Below are positions 15,928 through 23,878 of a DNA stretch of 64,000 nt, piece after piece. The notes beneath the pieces are model-generated. The model was not told the DNA's origin and did no database searches. It saw only the letters and a list, made by a program, of their open reading frames with translations. Numbering within the stretch: the first letter of the stretch is position 1; each line of letters begins with the position of its first letter. Source of the stretch: Arthrobacter sp. ov118. GTDB lineage: Bacteria > Actinomycetota > Actinomycetes > Actinomycetales > Micrococcaceae. A program made the translations under genes and the position numbers. Where the stretch lies: assembly GCF_900116495.1 (NCBI RefSeq), contig NZ_FPAY01000005.1:62001-126000 (forward strand), given 5' to 3'.

Positions 15928-16740
15928 AACCCGCCCGGCAGGGCAGCCCGCAAGCCCGTTCAGAAACGGCCCACCTATTCCATCGAGGCCGTGGACAACG
16001 CGCTGCAACTCCTCCAGCTGCTCCGTGACGGCGGAACGCTCCGGCTCAAGGACGCCGCCGAGGAGCTCGGCGTGGCGCCGTCCACCGCCCACCGCCTTTT
16101 GGCCATGCTGGTCTACCGGGGATTCGCCGTGCAGGATGAAACCCGCCGCTACGTGCCGGGCCCGGCGATGGGCGTCGGGCCGGCGGGGCTGAGCTGGACT
16201 CGGCTGCTACGCTCGCTCGCCCAGCCGCACATGGACCTGCTCTCGGCGCACCTCAACGAGACGGTGAACCTCATGGTGCGGGTGGGGACGAAAGTGCGCT
16301 TCCTGGCGACGGTGGAAGGGGACAATGTGCTGCGTGTTGGTGACCGGCAGGGGACGGTGATGCCCGCCAACAAAACGTCCGGAGGCAAGGCCATGCTGGC
16401 CGAACTGGAACCTCCGATGATCGACCAGCTGTTCCGCAGCAACAATGCCGAGATTGGCGGGGACACCATTCCGGTCGCGGAGTACCCGGCGTTCCTGCGC
16501 GAGCTTGAAACCATCCGCAGCAACGGATTCGCGGCCAATTTCGAAGGCACGGAAGAGGGCGTGAGCGCGCTTGGGATGGCCCTGCACAACCGGCACGGGC
16601 ACGTGGTCGGCGCGCTCACCGTCGCCACTCCGGCGACCCGCTTCCGCCGGGTGTTTGACGCCGGACTGGTCCCTGCACTGCGGGAAACCTGCCGGCAGCT
16701 GGAGATCGATATCGCGGCAAACCCGGCCGAGCCGGACTGA
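15919..16740 (+). CDS. genR: IclR-family regulator of the gentisate pathway
   Basis: 273 residues. The N-terminal winged helix is SIEAVDNALQLLQLLRDGG, then LRLKDAAEELGVAPSTAHRL; the C-terminal IclR effector domain follows (TVMPANKTSGGKAMLAEL, GFAANFEGTEEGVSALG). I place the start at GTG 15919: the coding pattern begins there, and TACAAT ends 6 bp before it, which suggests a leaderless mRNA. An ATG at 15838 in frame would run through the operator and genK start. In Corynebacterium glutamicum GenR controls genKH and genDFM; the gene order here is the same. Confidence 0.87.
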   Translation: MQNNPPGRAARKPVQKRPTYSIEAVDNALQLLQLLRDGGTLRLKDAAEELGVAPSTAHRLLAMLVYRGFAVQDETRRYVPGPAMGVGPAGLSWTRLLRSLAQPHMDLLSAHLNETVNLMVRVGTKVRFLATVEGDNVLRVGDRQGTVMPANKTSGGKAMLAELEPPMIDQLFRSNNAEIGGDTIPVAEYPAFLRELETIRSNGFAANFEGTEEGVSALGMALHNRHGHVVGALTVATPATRFRRVFDAGLVPALRETCRQLEIDIAANPAEPD

Positions 16741-16765
16741 GTATCGCGGCGGCTCGGTCCCGGAA

Positions 16766-16782
16766 ATTCTGATGAGCAGAAT
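16766..16782. promoter_or_regulatory. GenR-type operator upstream of genD
   Basis: ATTCTG ATGAG CAGAAT, a perfect inverted repeat with 6-bp arms and a 5-bp spacer. It differs from the copy at 15911-15927 at only two positions. It lies 76 bp before the genD start, a suitable place for an IclR-type activator or repressor. Confidence 0.78.
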
Positions 16783-16858
16783 ATGCTCGGGATCACACGG
16801 TCACGTCCTTACAGTCGAAGTACGCCAAGAACTGTTCCGCCCTACCCAGGAGGCCCAC

Positions 16859-18004
16859 GTGTCCATCAGCGCCGAGAACACGACCCATGAATCAGTGGCC
16901 GCGGGCCACACTGCTCCGGAGCCGACGCCCGAGGAAGCAGCCCAGCTCCAGGAGCTGTACCGGGACTTCGACAAAGAAAACCTGATTCCGCTCTGGACCG
17001 AGATCGCGGACCTCATGCCGATGGTCCCGACCCCCAAAGCCGTCCCCCACGTCTGGCGGTGGAGCGACCTGTACCCGCTGGCCGCCCGTGCCGGCGATCT
17101 GGTTCCGGTGGGCCGGGGCGGGGAACGCCGGGCCATTGCCCTGGCCAACCCGGGCCTGGCTGGTACGCCGTATGCGACGCCGACGCTGTGGGCGGCCATC
17201 CAGTACCTCGGTGCCCGCGAGACCGCGCCCGAACACCGGCACTCCCAGAACGCGTTCCGCTTCGTTGTCGAGGGTGAAGGCGTCTGGACTGTGGTGAACG
17301 GGGATCCGGTGCGGATGTCCCGCGGCGACTTCCTGCTGACCCCGGGCTGGAACTTCCACGGCCACCACAACGACACCGATGAGCCGATGGCCTGGATCGA
17401 CGGCCTGGACATCCCGTTCGTGCACTACGCCGACGCCGGGTTCTTCGAGTTCGGCACCGAGCGCGTGACCGACGAGGCTACTCCGGACATCTCCCGCTCC
17501 GAGCGGCTCTGGGCCCATCCGGGCCTGCGCCCGCTCTGCGGACTGGACGACACCACCAGTTCGCCCATCGCGGCGTACCGCTGGGAACACACGGACCGCG
17601 CACTGGCCGAGCAGCTGCTGCTCGAGGACGAGGGCCACCCGGCCACCGTGTCCCAGGGCCACGCCGCCGTCCGCTACACCAATCCCACCACGGGCGGGGA
17701 CGTGATGCCGACCATCCGGGCCGAATTCCACCGCCTCCGTGCCGGCGCCGCCACCGAGATTCTCCGCGAGGTCGGCTCCAGCGTCTGGCAGGTCTTCGAA
17801 GGGTCCGGCGGCGTGCTGCTCAACGGCGAACGCAAGGAGCTTGCCAAGGGCGACCTGTTCGTCGTCCCGTCCTGGGCCGAATGGTCGCTGCAGGCCGAAG
17901 CTGGCTCTCAAACTTCGTTTGACCTCTTCCGCTTCAGCGACGCCCCCATTTTCGAACGACTGAATTTCAACCGCAGCTACATCGAAGGACGCAAGAACGC
18001 ATGA
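16859..18004 (+). CDS. genD: Gentisate 1,2-dioxygenase
   Basis: 381 residues, two cupin domains. The Fe(II) site is in the N-terminal cupin: EHRHSQNAFRFVVEGEG gives two histidines and a distal glutamate, and GWNFHGHHND the further histidine. The second cupin carries SSVWQVFEGSGGVLLNGE. It cleaves gentisate to maleylpyruvate. The GTG at 16859 has CCCAGGAGG upstream. The stop overlaps the genF ATG (ATGA). This is the first gene of the genD-genF-genM operon. Confidence 0.92.
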   Translation: MSISAENTTHESVAAGHTAPEPTPEEAAQLQELYRDFDKENLIPLWTEIADLMPMVPTPKAVPHVWRWSDLYPLAARAGDLVPVGRGGERRAIALANPGLAGTPYATPTLWAAIQYLGARETAPEHRHSQNAFRFVVEGEGVWTVVNGDPVRMSRGDFLLTPGWNFHGHHNDTDEPMAWIDGLDIPFVHYADAGFFEFGTERVTDEATPDISRSERLWAHPGLRPLCGLDDTTSSPIAAYRWEHTDRALAEQLLLEDEGHPATVSQGHAAVRYTNPTTGGDVMPTIRAEFHRLRAGAATEILREVGSSVWQVFEGSGGVLLNGERKELAKGDLFVVPSWAEWSLQAEAGSQTSFDLFRFSDAPIFERLNFNRSYIEGRKNA

Positions 18005-18825
18005 GACTTCTCACCCTCCGCACTGAAAACGGAACCAAGGCCGTCCGCCAGGACGGCGACATCCTGACCGAGATCGACGGCTTCGCCGACGTCGGAGAGC
18101 TCCTCCGCAGCCCGGATTGGGAAGCCACGGCGAAGGCAGCGGCCGGCGTCACGCACGCGCTGGACGGCGCGGACCTGGCCGCCGTTGTGCCCTCCCCCGG
18201 CAAGATCATCTGCGTGGGCCACAACTACCGCAACCACATCAAGGAGATGGGCCGGGAAGTCCCCGAGTTCCCCACCCTGTTCGCCAAGTACCAGGAGTCC
18301 CTGATCGGCCCGAACGATGACCTGGCCCTGCCGCAGGAATCAGACGCCGTGGACTGGGAAGCAGAACTCGCCGTCGTGATCGGCAAGCAGGGCCGCCGGA
18401 TCAGCGAAGCCGACGCCGCGGACCACATCGCCGGGTACGCCGTGCTCAACGATGTGTCCATGCGCGACTGCCAGTTCCGCACCATCCAGTGGCTGCAGGG
18501 CAAAACCTGGGAAAAGTCCACCCCGTTCGGTCCCGCCCTGGTCACCAAGGACGAATTCACGGCCGGGCCCCTGATGACCTCGGCGGTCGACGGCGAAATC
18601 CAGCAGCAGACCCCCACCGGCGACCTCGTCTTCACCCCCGAGTACCTGGTCTCCTACATCTCCACCATCATCACGCTGAACCCCGGCGACGTGATCGCCA
18701 CCGGCACCCCCGGCGGCGTGGGCCACGCCCAGGACCCCAAGCGCTACCTGCAGGAGGGCCAGATCCTAGTCACCACTATCGAGGGACTGGGCCAACTGAA
18801 GAACCGCGTTGTCAAGGAAGCCTGA
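18001..18825 (+). CDS. genF: Fumarylpyruvate hydrolase (FAH family)
   Basis: 274 residues, fumarylacetoacetate hydrolase fold. Visible motifs are IICVGHNYRNHIKEMGRE, the metal-binding EAELAVVIGKQGRRI, the substrate loop YAVLNDVSMRDCQFR and GDVIATGTPGGVG. It splits fumarylpyruvate into fumarate and pyruvate, the last step of the gentisate route. It overlaps genD by 4 bp and shares one base of its TGA with the genM ATG, so translation is coupled throughout. Confidence 0.92.
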   Translation: MRLLTLRTENGTKAVRQDGDILTEIDGFADVGELLRSPDWEATAKAAAGVTHALDGADLAAVVPSPGKIICVGHNYRNHIKEMGREVPEFPTLFAKYQESLIGPNDDLALPQESDAVDWEAELAVVIGKQGRRISEADAADHIAGYAVLNDVSMRDCQFRTIQWLQGKTWEKSTPFGPALVTKDEFTAGPLMTSAVDGEIQQQTPTGDLVFTPEYLVSYISTIITLNPGDVIATGTPGGVGHAQDPKRYLQEGQILVTTIEGLGQLKNRVVKEA

Positions 18826-19580
18826 TGGTTGCCCGCCACGATCAGACGACGGACCCGGAGCTGCTTGCTGCGCTGCTGGAGGCGCGCCGGGGAACCGCGT
18901 TCTTCGCCCGCAAGCTGAACGAGCTCTCCGACGCGGAGCTCGACGGCGATTCGCTGCTGCCGGGCTGGACCCGGCGGCACATCGCGGCGCACATCGGCTA
19001 CAACGCCCGGGCGATCGCCCGCCTCATTGAGTGGGCCGCCACCGGGGTGGAAACGCCCATGTATCCCTCCACCGAGGTGCGGGACCATGAGATCCACTTC
19101 GGCGCCACGCTCAGCCCGATCGCGCTGCGGAACCTGTTCGACCATTCGGCGGTGCACCTGAACGTCGAATGGCGCGACCTGCCCGAAGACGCCTGGCACC
19201 AGAAAGTGCGCACGATCCAGGGCCGGGAGGTGCCTGCCAGCGAAACGGTATGGATGCGCAGTCGGGAGGTCTGGATGCACGCCGTCGACCTGGACAACGG
19301 CGCGGCCTTCCAGGACATCCCAGTCCCCGTGCTGGAGCGGCTCCTCAAAGACATTACCGGCGCCTGGAAAACCCGCGGCACCGATGAGGGGCTGGTGGTC
19401 AAGGTAACGGACCGCGAGCTCACGTTCGGGGACACGACGTCGGCGTCCCCCACCGTGGTCTCCGGACCGCTGGCGGCCGTCGTCGAATGGGCCGCGGGCC
19501 GGGGCAACGGCGGCGTCACCGCCGTCGGGTCCGGTGCAGCCGCCAGCGGCACGGTTCCGGCCGCGCCGAAGTGGATCTGA
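18825..19580 (+). CDS. genM: Mycothiol-dependent maleylpyruvate isomerase
   Basis: 251 residues. The N-terminal DinB-like metal-binding domain shows LPGWTRRHIAAHIGYNARAI, where the histidine is a Zn ligand, and REVWMHAVDLDNG with a further histidine; the C-terminal domain follows (VVKVTDRELTFGDT). It turns maleylpyruvate into fumarylpyruvate using mycothiol as cofactor, which implies that the host makes mycothiol. The ATG overlaps the genF stop (TGATG). Confidence 0.9.
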   Translation: MVARHDQTTDPELLAALLEARRGTAFFARKLNELSDAELDGDSLLPGWTRRHIAAHIGYNARAIARLIEWAATGVETPMYPSTEVRDHEIHFGATLSPIALRNLFDHSAVHLNVEWRDLPEDAWHQKVRTIQGREVPASETVWMRSREVWMHAVDLDNGAAFQDIPVPVLERLLKDITGAWKTRGTDEGLVVKVTDRELTFGDTTSASPTVVSGPLAAVVEWAAGRGNGGVTAVGSGAAASGTVPAAPKWI

Positions 19581-19632
19581 GCCCGTCACCGCCCCCGGCT
19601 CGGACGCCGCGAACGCGATCTACACTGTCTGG

Positions 19633-20436
19633 ATGGAGGCTACGGTCAGCGGAGTGCCTGTACATTACGCCGAGCATGGCGGCGGCACACCCGTTCTCGC
19701 TCTTCACGGCGCCGGTGTGGACCATCGCGAGATCGCCGGTGCTCTTGAACCGATATTCCGCAACGTTCCCGGCTTTCGGCGCCTGTATCCGGACCTGCCG
19801 GGGATGGGCCGCACCCCGGCGCCTGAGACGATCAAGAGCAACGATGACGTTCTGGACATTCTGCTCGGCCTCATTGACAGCACTATTGGTGATGAACCGT
19901 TTCTCGTCATCGGTCAGTCGTACGGCGGGTATTTAGCCCGTGCAATTGCCCATCAGAGACCTCAGCAGGTTGTCGGGCTGGCGTTAATCTGCCCGGTTGG
20001 CGCGCATACCCGCGAGGTGCCCAAACACGAGGTTCTTGTTTCGTCGGCCGATCTGAGAGGTCAACTGGACCCCGAGCTCGAGGCTTCCTACCGAAGCTAC
20101 TTCGTTGTCCAGACGACAGAAACGCTGAGCCGCTTCCGGGAGTACGTGGCTCCCGCAGTGTCCCTCGTTGATGAGCCGAGCCTGGCGCGGATCTTGTCGC
20201 ACTGGGAGCTACGGGATCGTCCGGACGGTGCGAAGTCCTATTTCCATCCTGTGCTGATTCTTGCCGGGCGTCAGGATGCCACGGCCGGGCACACAGCCGC
20301 GCGGGAGCTGGCGGAGGACTACCCTCGCGCTACCTTTGCCGCACTGGACCGCGCCGGCCACGCTCTGTTGCACGAGCAACCGACGCTCACGCAGGCGCTA
20401 ATTGTCGAATGGCTCGCGCGCGTGCGTGAGCACTAG
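19633..20436 (+). CDS. Alpha/beta hydrolase
   Basis: 267 residues. The oxyanion region is LALHGAGVDHRE, the nucleophile elbow GQSYGGYLAR (Ser), then an aspartate in ILAGRQDATAG and a histidine in LDRAGHALLHEQP complete the triad. The closest look is to C-C or ester hydrolases of the proline iminopeptidase/MhpC type. It follows genM by 52 bp in the same direction and might be co-transcribed, but the gentisate route needs no further hydrolase. The ATG at 19633 is chosen because homologous folds begin there. Confidence 0.78.
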   Translation: MEATVSGVPVHYAEHGGGTPVLALHGAGVDHREIAGALEPIFRNVPGFRRLYPDLPGMGRTPAPETIKSNDDVLDILLGLIDSTIGDEPFLVIGQSYGGYLARAIAHQRPQQVVGLALICPVGAHTREVPKHEVLVSSADLRGQLDPELEASYRSYFVVQTTETLSRFREYVAPAVSLVDEPSLARILSHWELRDRPDGAKSYFHPVLILAGRQDATAGHTAARELAEDYPRATFAALDRAGHALLHEQPTLTQALIVEWLARVREH

Positions 20437-20465
20437 GTCCAGGAGAAATCAGGGCCGGTTCTCGA

Positions 20466-20954
20466 TCATTGCCGAGGCAACGGTTCCTGAATGCGTGGTG
20501 CCGCTGTCCGCCGGGAATTTTCAACAAGATACACCTGTCCTTCGGGCGCTTTCTTGTGAGACTCCGTGGTGTAAAAGCGGATCTCGTGTCCGTCCGGGTC
20601 TAAGAGACCGGACAGGATCCACCCGAGAGAGGCCACCTGGACGCCGGCGTGGGCGTCGCCCAACTGCGTCAGCCGCGCGGAGAGCGCTTCCATTGCAGCC
20701 TTGGTCGGAACGCCGATGGAGAAGTAATCGAATCCGGAGGAGGACGCCGCTTTGCCGGGGTCCAGCCGCAGGGCCAGCCTTGGTCCGCCATTTGGGTGGT
20801 AAAGGGCAAGACCCATGACCAGACCATTTTCGCGGAACTCCATGGCAACGGCATAGCCCAGCCGGCTCCGGTACCACTCAAGGCTGCGGTCCAGATCACT
20901 GACCGGGAGTTTGAGGTGGTGCACGCCATCGAACTGGGGAACTTGAGTGTCCAC
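20466..20954 (-). CDS. VOC-family (glyoxalase-like) protein
   Basis: 162 residues, one pair of beta-alpha-beta-beta-beta modules: VHHLKLPVSDLDRSLEWYRS at the start, and FDYFSIGVP, then SGLLDPDGHEIRFYTT in the second half. The histidine and glutamate positions of the metal site appear present (H in VHHLK, E in GHEIRFY). The reaction is unknown; members range from dioxygenases to antibiotic-binding proteins. The GTG start has AAAGGA upstream. It is single and faces the hydrolase gene. Confidence 0.75.
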   Translation of the reverse strand: MDTQVPQFDGVHHLKLPVSDLDRSLEWYRSRLGYAVAMEFRENGLVMGLALYHPNGGPRLALRLDPGKAASSSGFDYFSIGVPTKAAMEALSARLTQLGDAHAGVQVASLGWILSGLLDPDGHEIRFYTTESHKKAPEGQVYLVENSRRTAAPRIQEPLPRQ

Positions 20955-21104
20955 GGGAAATCCTTTGATCGCAGGCTCGTGCTCCCACGATAGTCCGAAC
21001 CATCACCGGCACGCCGCGCAATAGCGGCGCCCGCGCGGCAGCCACCTAGGGACCCGGGACGCAGTTTGACGCCCGCCTAACTCTCCTTCTACTTCCGGGC
21101 GGGT

Positions 21105-22562
21105 TCAGCCCAGGTGGACCACGGGAGCTTCCCCGTCGGTGCCCGTGAACGTCTTGCGGTCGATGTTGATCAGGGACAGGGCAACCGGGGCGATCAGGAT
21201 GGCAACGCCCGCTGCCCAGAGGAAGGCCTCGGCGTACCCCGCGGAGAGGGCAGCCAGCGAGACGCCTCCGGCCGTGGCGGCGGCAGCGATAGTACTGAAG
21301 AGCGCAATGCCGAGGGAGCCACCAATCTGCTGCGAGGCGTTGACCAAGGCGCTGGCGACACCTGAATCGTCCCTATCTACACCGAACAGGGCCAGGTTCT
21401 GCATCGGCACGAAAACCATGCCCAGGCCGACGCCCATCAGAAGCAGGGCGGGCAGCATGTTGACGAGGTAATTGCCCTCGGAGCTGACCTGTGTGAGCCA
21501 CAGCATCGCAACCGCCATGAAAACCGGACCTGCGGCCGTCGGGATCTTCGCCCCCAGTTTCGGCAGGTTCTTCGCGACGAGCCCAGCCGTGATGATCAGC
21601 GCCACCGTCATGGGCAGGGACGCAAGCCCGGCGAGGAATGGTGCGAAGCCGAGCACAATTTGGATGTAGAAGTTGATGAACAAGATCCCGCCGATCAGGA
21701 CCGCGCCGGACAAAAACGAAGCCAGGAAGGCCGCGCCGCGGTTGCGCTCGGTGGCCACGCGCAGCGGCAGGAGCGGATGCTTGACCTTGGTCTCAACCAG
21801 GACGAAGAATGCCATGAGCACGGCGCCGGCGGCTATGAAGCCCCACGCTTCGGGCGTGTCCCAGCCGTGCTCCGCATTGGTGAAGCCGTACACGAGGGAC
21901 CCCAGGCCCAGTGCGGCCAGGACCACTCCGGGCCAGTCGTACTTGGTGGTCCCTCGGGCCTTGCTTTCGCTGACGAGCGACCACACGCCCACGAGGGCGA
22001 TCATGGCGAACGGCGCGTTCACGAAGAAGCACCAGCGCCAGGTCACGTATTCGGTCAGGAACCCGCCCAGCAGCACACCGACGGCGGCACCGACGCCGGT
22101 GATGGAGCCGAAGATCGCGAACGCCGTGCCGCGGTCCTTTCCGCCCGGGAAAGCGACGGTCAGGAGCGCCAGGGCTGCAGGAGCCAGGAGCGCAGCGAAC
22201 ACACCCTGCAGGGCGCGGGCGCCGATCAGTTCCCAGGGCTGTTGCGCGATGCCTCCGATCAGGGACGCGACGGCAAAGCCTACGGCGGCCACGATGAACG
22301 TCCGCTTGCGTCCCCAGAAGTCCGCGATGCGGCCGCCGAGCAGCAGGAAGGCGCCGAAGGCCAAGGCGTAGGCCGTGACCACCCAGGAACGCGTCGAGTC
22401 GCTGATCCCCAAATCGATCTGGAGACGCGGCAGTGCCAGGTTCACGATCGTGCCGTCCAGCACCACCATGAACTGGGCGAGGGCCAGGAACACCAGTGCC
22501 CACCAGCCGCTTTTTGGCCGGCTCCCCTGCTGTGCGCCCGCTTCTGCTAACTGTGTTGCCAT
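21105..22562 (-). CDS. MFS multidrug efflux transporter (DHA2 family, 14 segments)
   Basis: 485 residues with the drug:H+ antiporter-2 signature VVLDGTIVNLALPRLQIDLG, the motif LLLGGRIADFWGRKRTFIV, and GITGVGAAVGVLLGGFLTEY-like motif C (ITGVGAAVGVLLGG). It exports hydrophobic compounds with proton antiport. I chose the ATG at 22562; one at 22574 leaves no room for a ribosome binding site. A 28-bp dyad with an embedded TATACT stands 21 bp upstream, and a MarR gene follows upstream on the same strand, a classic efflux/repressor pair. Confidence 0.86.
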   Translation of the reverse strand: MATQLAEAGAQQGSRPKSGWWALVFLALAQFMVVLDGTIVNLALPRLQIDLGISDSTRSWVVTAYALAFGAFLLLGGRIADFWGRKRTFIVAAVGFAVASLIGGIAQQPWELIGARALQGVFAALLAPAALALLTVAFPGGKDRGTAFAIFGSITGVGAAVGVLLGGFLTEYVTWRWCFFVNAPFAMIALVGVWSLVSESKARGTTKYDWPGVVLAALGLGSLVYGFTNAEHGWDTPEAWGFIAAGAVLMAFFVLVETKVKHPLLPLRVATERNRGAAFLASFLSGAVLIGGILFINFYIQIVLGFAPFLAGLASLPMTVALIITAGLVAKNLPKLGAKIPTAAGPVFMAVAMLWLTQVSSEGNYLVNMLPALLLMGVGLGMVFVPMQNLALFGVDRDDSGVASALVNASQQIGGSLGIALFSTIAAAATAGGVSLAALSAGYAEAFLWAAGVAILIAPVALSLINIDRKTFTGTDGEAPVVHLG

Positions 22563-22582
22563 ACCCAAACCCATCCTCGGAA

Positions 22583-22610
22583 GTAGTAATACTTACACAA
22601 GTATAACTAC
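22583..22610. promoter_or_regulatory. 28-bp dyad, probable MarR operator
   Basis: GTAGTAATACTT, ACAC, AAGTATAACTAC: 12-bp arms matching at 11 positions around a 4-bp centre. On the leftward strand it contains TATACT, a good -10 for the efflux gene, so bound repressor would block the promoter. Confidence 0.72.
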
Positions 22611-22650
22611 CTGCCCGAAGGTATCCTGGGGCAACTTTGAGTGATATTCC

Positions 22651-23124
22651 TTACTCGGGCTCGGACAAAAAGGCGGCGAGCCGCTGCAGAGCCGGCAGGC
22701 TGGCGGCGATTTGCTCGCGCTCTTCGGGCAGCAGCCGGGAACTCGCCGAGACCAACGCTTCCGCCCAGGCACCTTCAAGGAGCTTCTTGATTCGCTGCGA
22801 TTCCGGCGTGGGGTACAGGGCGACGAACCGTTTGTCGGCGGCGTCGCGGACACGGGTGACCAGACCCGCGGCGACCAGCTCGCGCAGCTGGACACTGACG
22901 TTGCTGAACTGCCGGCCCAGGCGGGACGCGACCTCCGCCACGGTGATGCCGGGGTGGCTTTCGATCACCCGGAGGATCTCGAGCACGCCGTTCGACAGGG
23001 GCCGGACGCCGGTGTCATTGTGCGACTTCCGGCGGATATCGGAGGAAATGTCGATAATAGAGACGGCCAGGGGCCTGTAGTCCAGCACTTTTGCCGGTTC
23101 CTCGTGCGCGCCAACACTTTCCAT
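22651..23124 (-). CDS. MarR-family transcriptional regulator
   Basis: 157 residues. The winged helix is GITVAEVASRLGRQFSNVSV, then QLRELVAAGLVTRVRDAADK with the D-x-R wing motif, flanked by dimerisation helices. It lies 88 bp before the MFS efflux gene on the same strand, with the 28-bp dyad in between, so it probably represses that gene and is released by a ligand that the pump exports. Confidence 0.85.
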   Translation of the reverse strand: MESVGAHEEPAKVLDYRPLAVSIIDISSDIRRKSHNDTGVRPLSNGVLEILRVIESHPGITVAEVASRLGRQFSNVSVQLRELVAAGLVTRVRDAADKRFVALYPTPESQRIKKLLEGAWAEALVSASSRLLPEEREQIAASLPALQRLAAFLSEPE

Positions 23125-23166
23125 TCCATAAGCATAGGCGTGAACAGGACTAGCCCCTCCCGCCGA

Positions 23167-23781
23167 TCAGCGTTCGTCGCAGAGCAGGTGGTACCAGCTG
23201 TCTGCGAGCACCTCGAGCGCGTGTTCGCGGTTTGGCTCGAGCTTGCGGCGCGTCCAGAGCGTCGCGACGTAGTCGAGCTGCGTGAAGGCCAGCGTTCCGC
23301 GGATGTGGCGCGTTTCCTCAGAGAAGCGGCCGGCAAGCTGCATGCCGCGGACGATGTCGGAGATGACTTCCTCATGCCATTCCCGGGCCAAAGCCCTCAC
23401 TTCGCGATCGACGGCGGCGGCCTCGTCGAGCACGTCGAGGTAGGGGCGGAAGACTGGCCAGAGCGCAGCGCGCGACTCGAGCCAGGCAAGGATGCCGGGC
23501 AACTCGCCTTTCCGGACTACGTCGACGAGTTCGGCGGCAGTCGTTGTCCGATCGGGGCCATCCGCGCGGTCGAGCACGGCATTAACGCGCGCCATAAAGT
23601 CCTTCATCAGGTCGACGCGCGAGGGGTAGTACGCGTAGAAGGTCGCCCGGGTGGTGCCGGCCGCGGCGGCGATATCGTCGATCGTCGTCGCTACGTAGCC
23701 CTTCTCGGTGAACAGCGTGAGAGCCCGCTCCACGATCATGTCGCGGGTCAGTTGCTTCTGGGCTTCTCGCAGCGACGACAT
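23167..23781 (-). CDS. TetR-family transcriptional regulator
   Basis: 204 residues. The N-terminal HTH is typical: IVERALTLFTEKGYVATTID, then DIAAAAGTTRATFYAYYPSR; the ligand domain follows with a long C-terminal helix region. It is the last gene on the leftward side of the P450 island, 97 bp after the reductase. It is the only regulator in the island and so the best candidate to bind the paired operators at 28367-28381 and 28450-28464. Confidence 0.85.
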   Translation of the reverse strand: MSSLREAQKQLTRDMIVERALTLFTEKGYVATTIDDIAAAAGTTRATFYAYYPSRVDLMKDFMARVNAVLDRADGPDRTTTAAELVDVVRKGELPGILAWLESRAALWPVFRPYLDVLDEAAAVDREVRALAREWHEEVISDIVRGMQLAGRFSEETRHIRGTLAFTQLDYVATLWTRRKLEPNREHALEVLADSWYHLLCDER

Positions 23782-23878
23782 GAGTCAATCCTAGCCGTGG
23801 TGTGCAGAATATTTGCGCAGGACGAGCAAAGCATGCGTGACGCCAATGTTCTGCAAGGGGGGTGCGTGAGGTTGCGCA

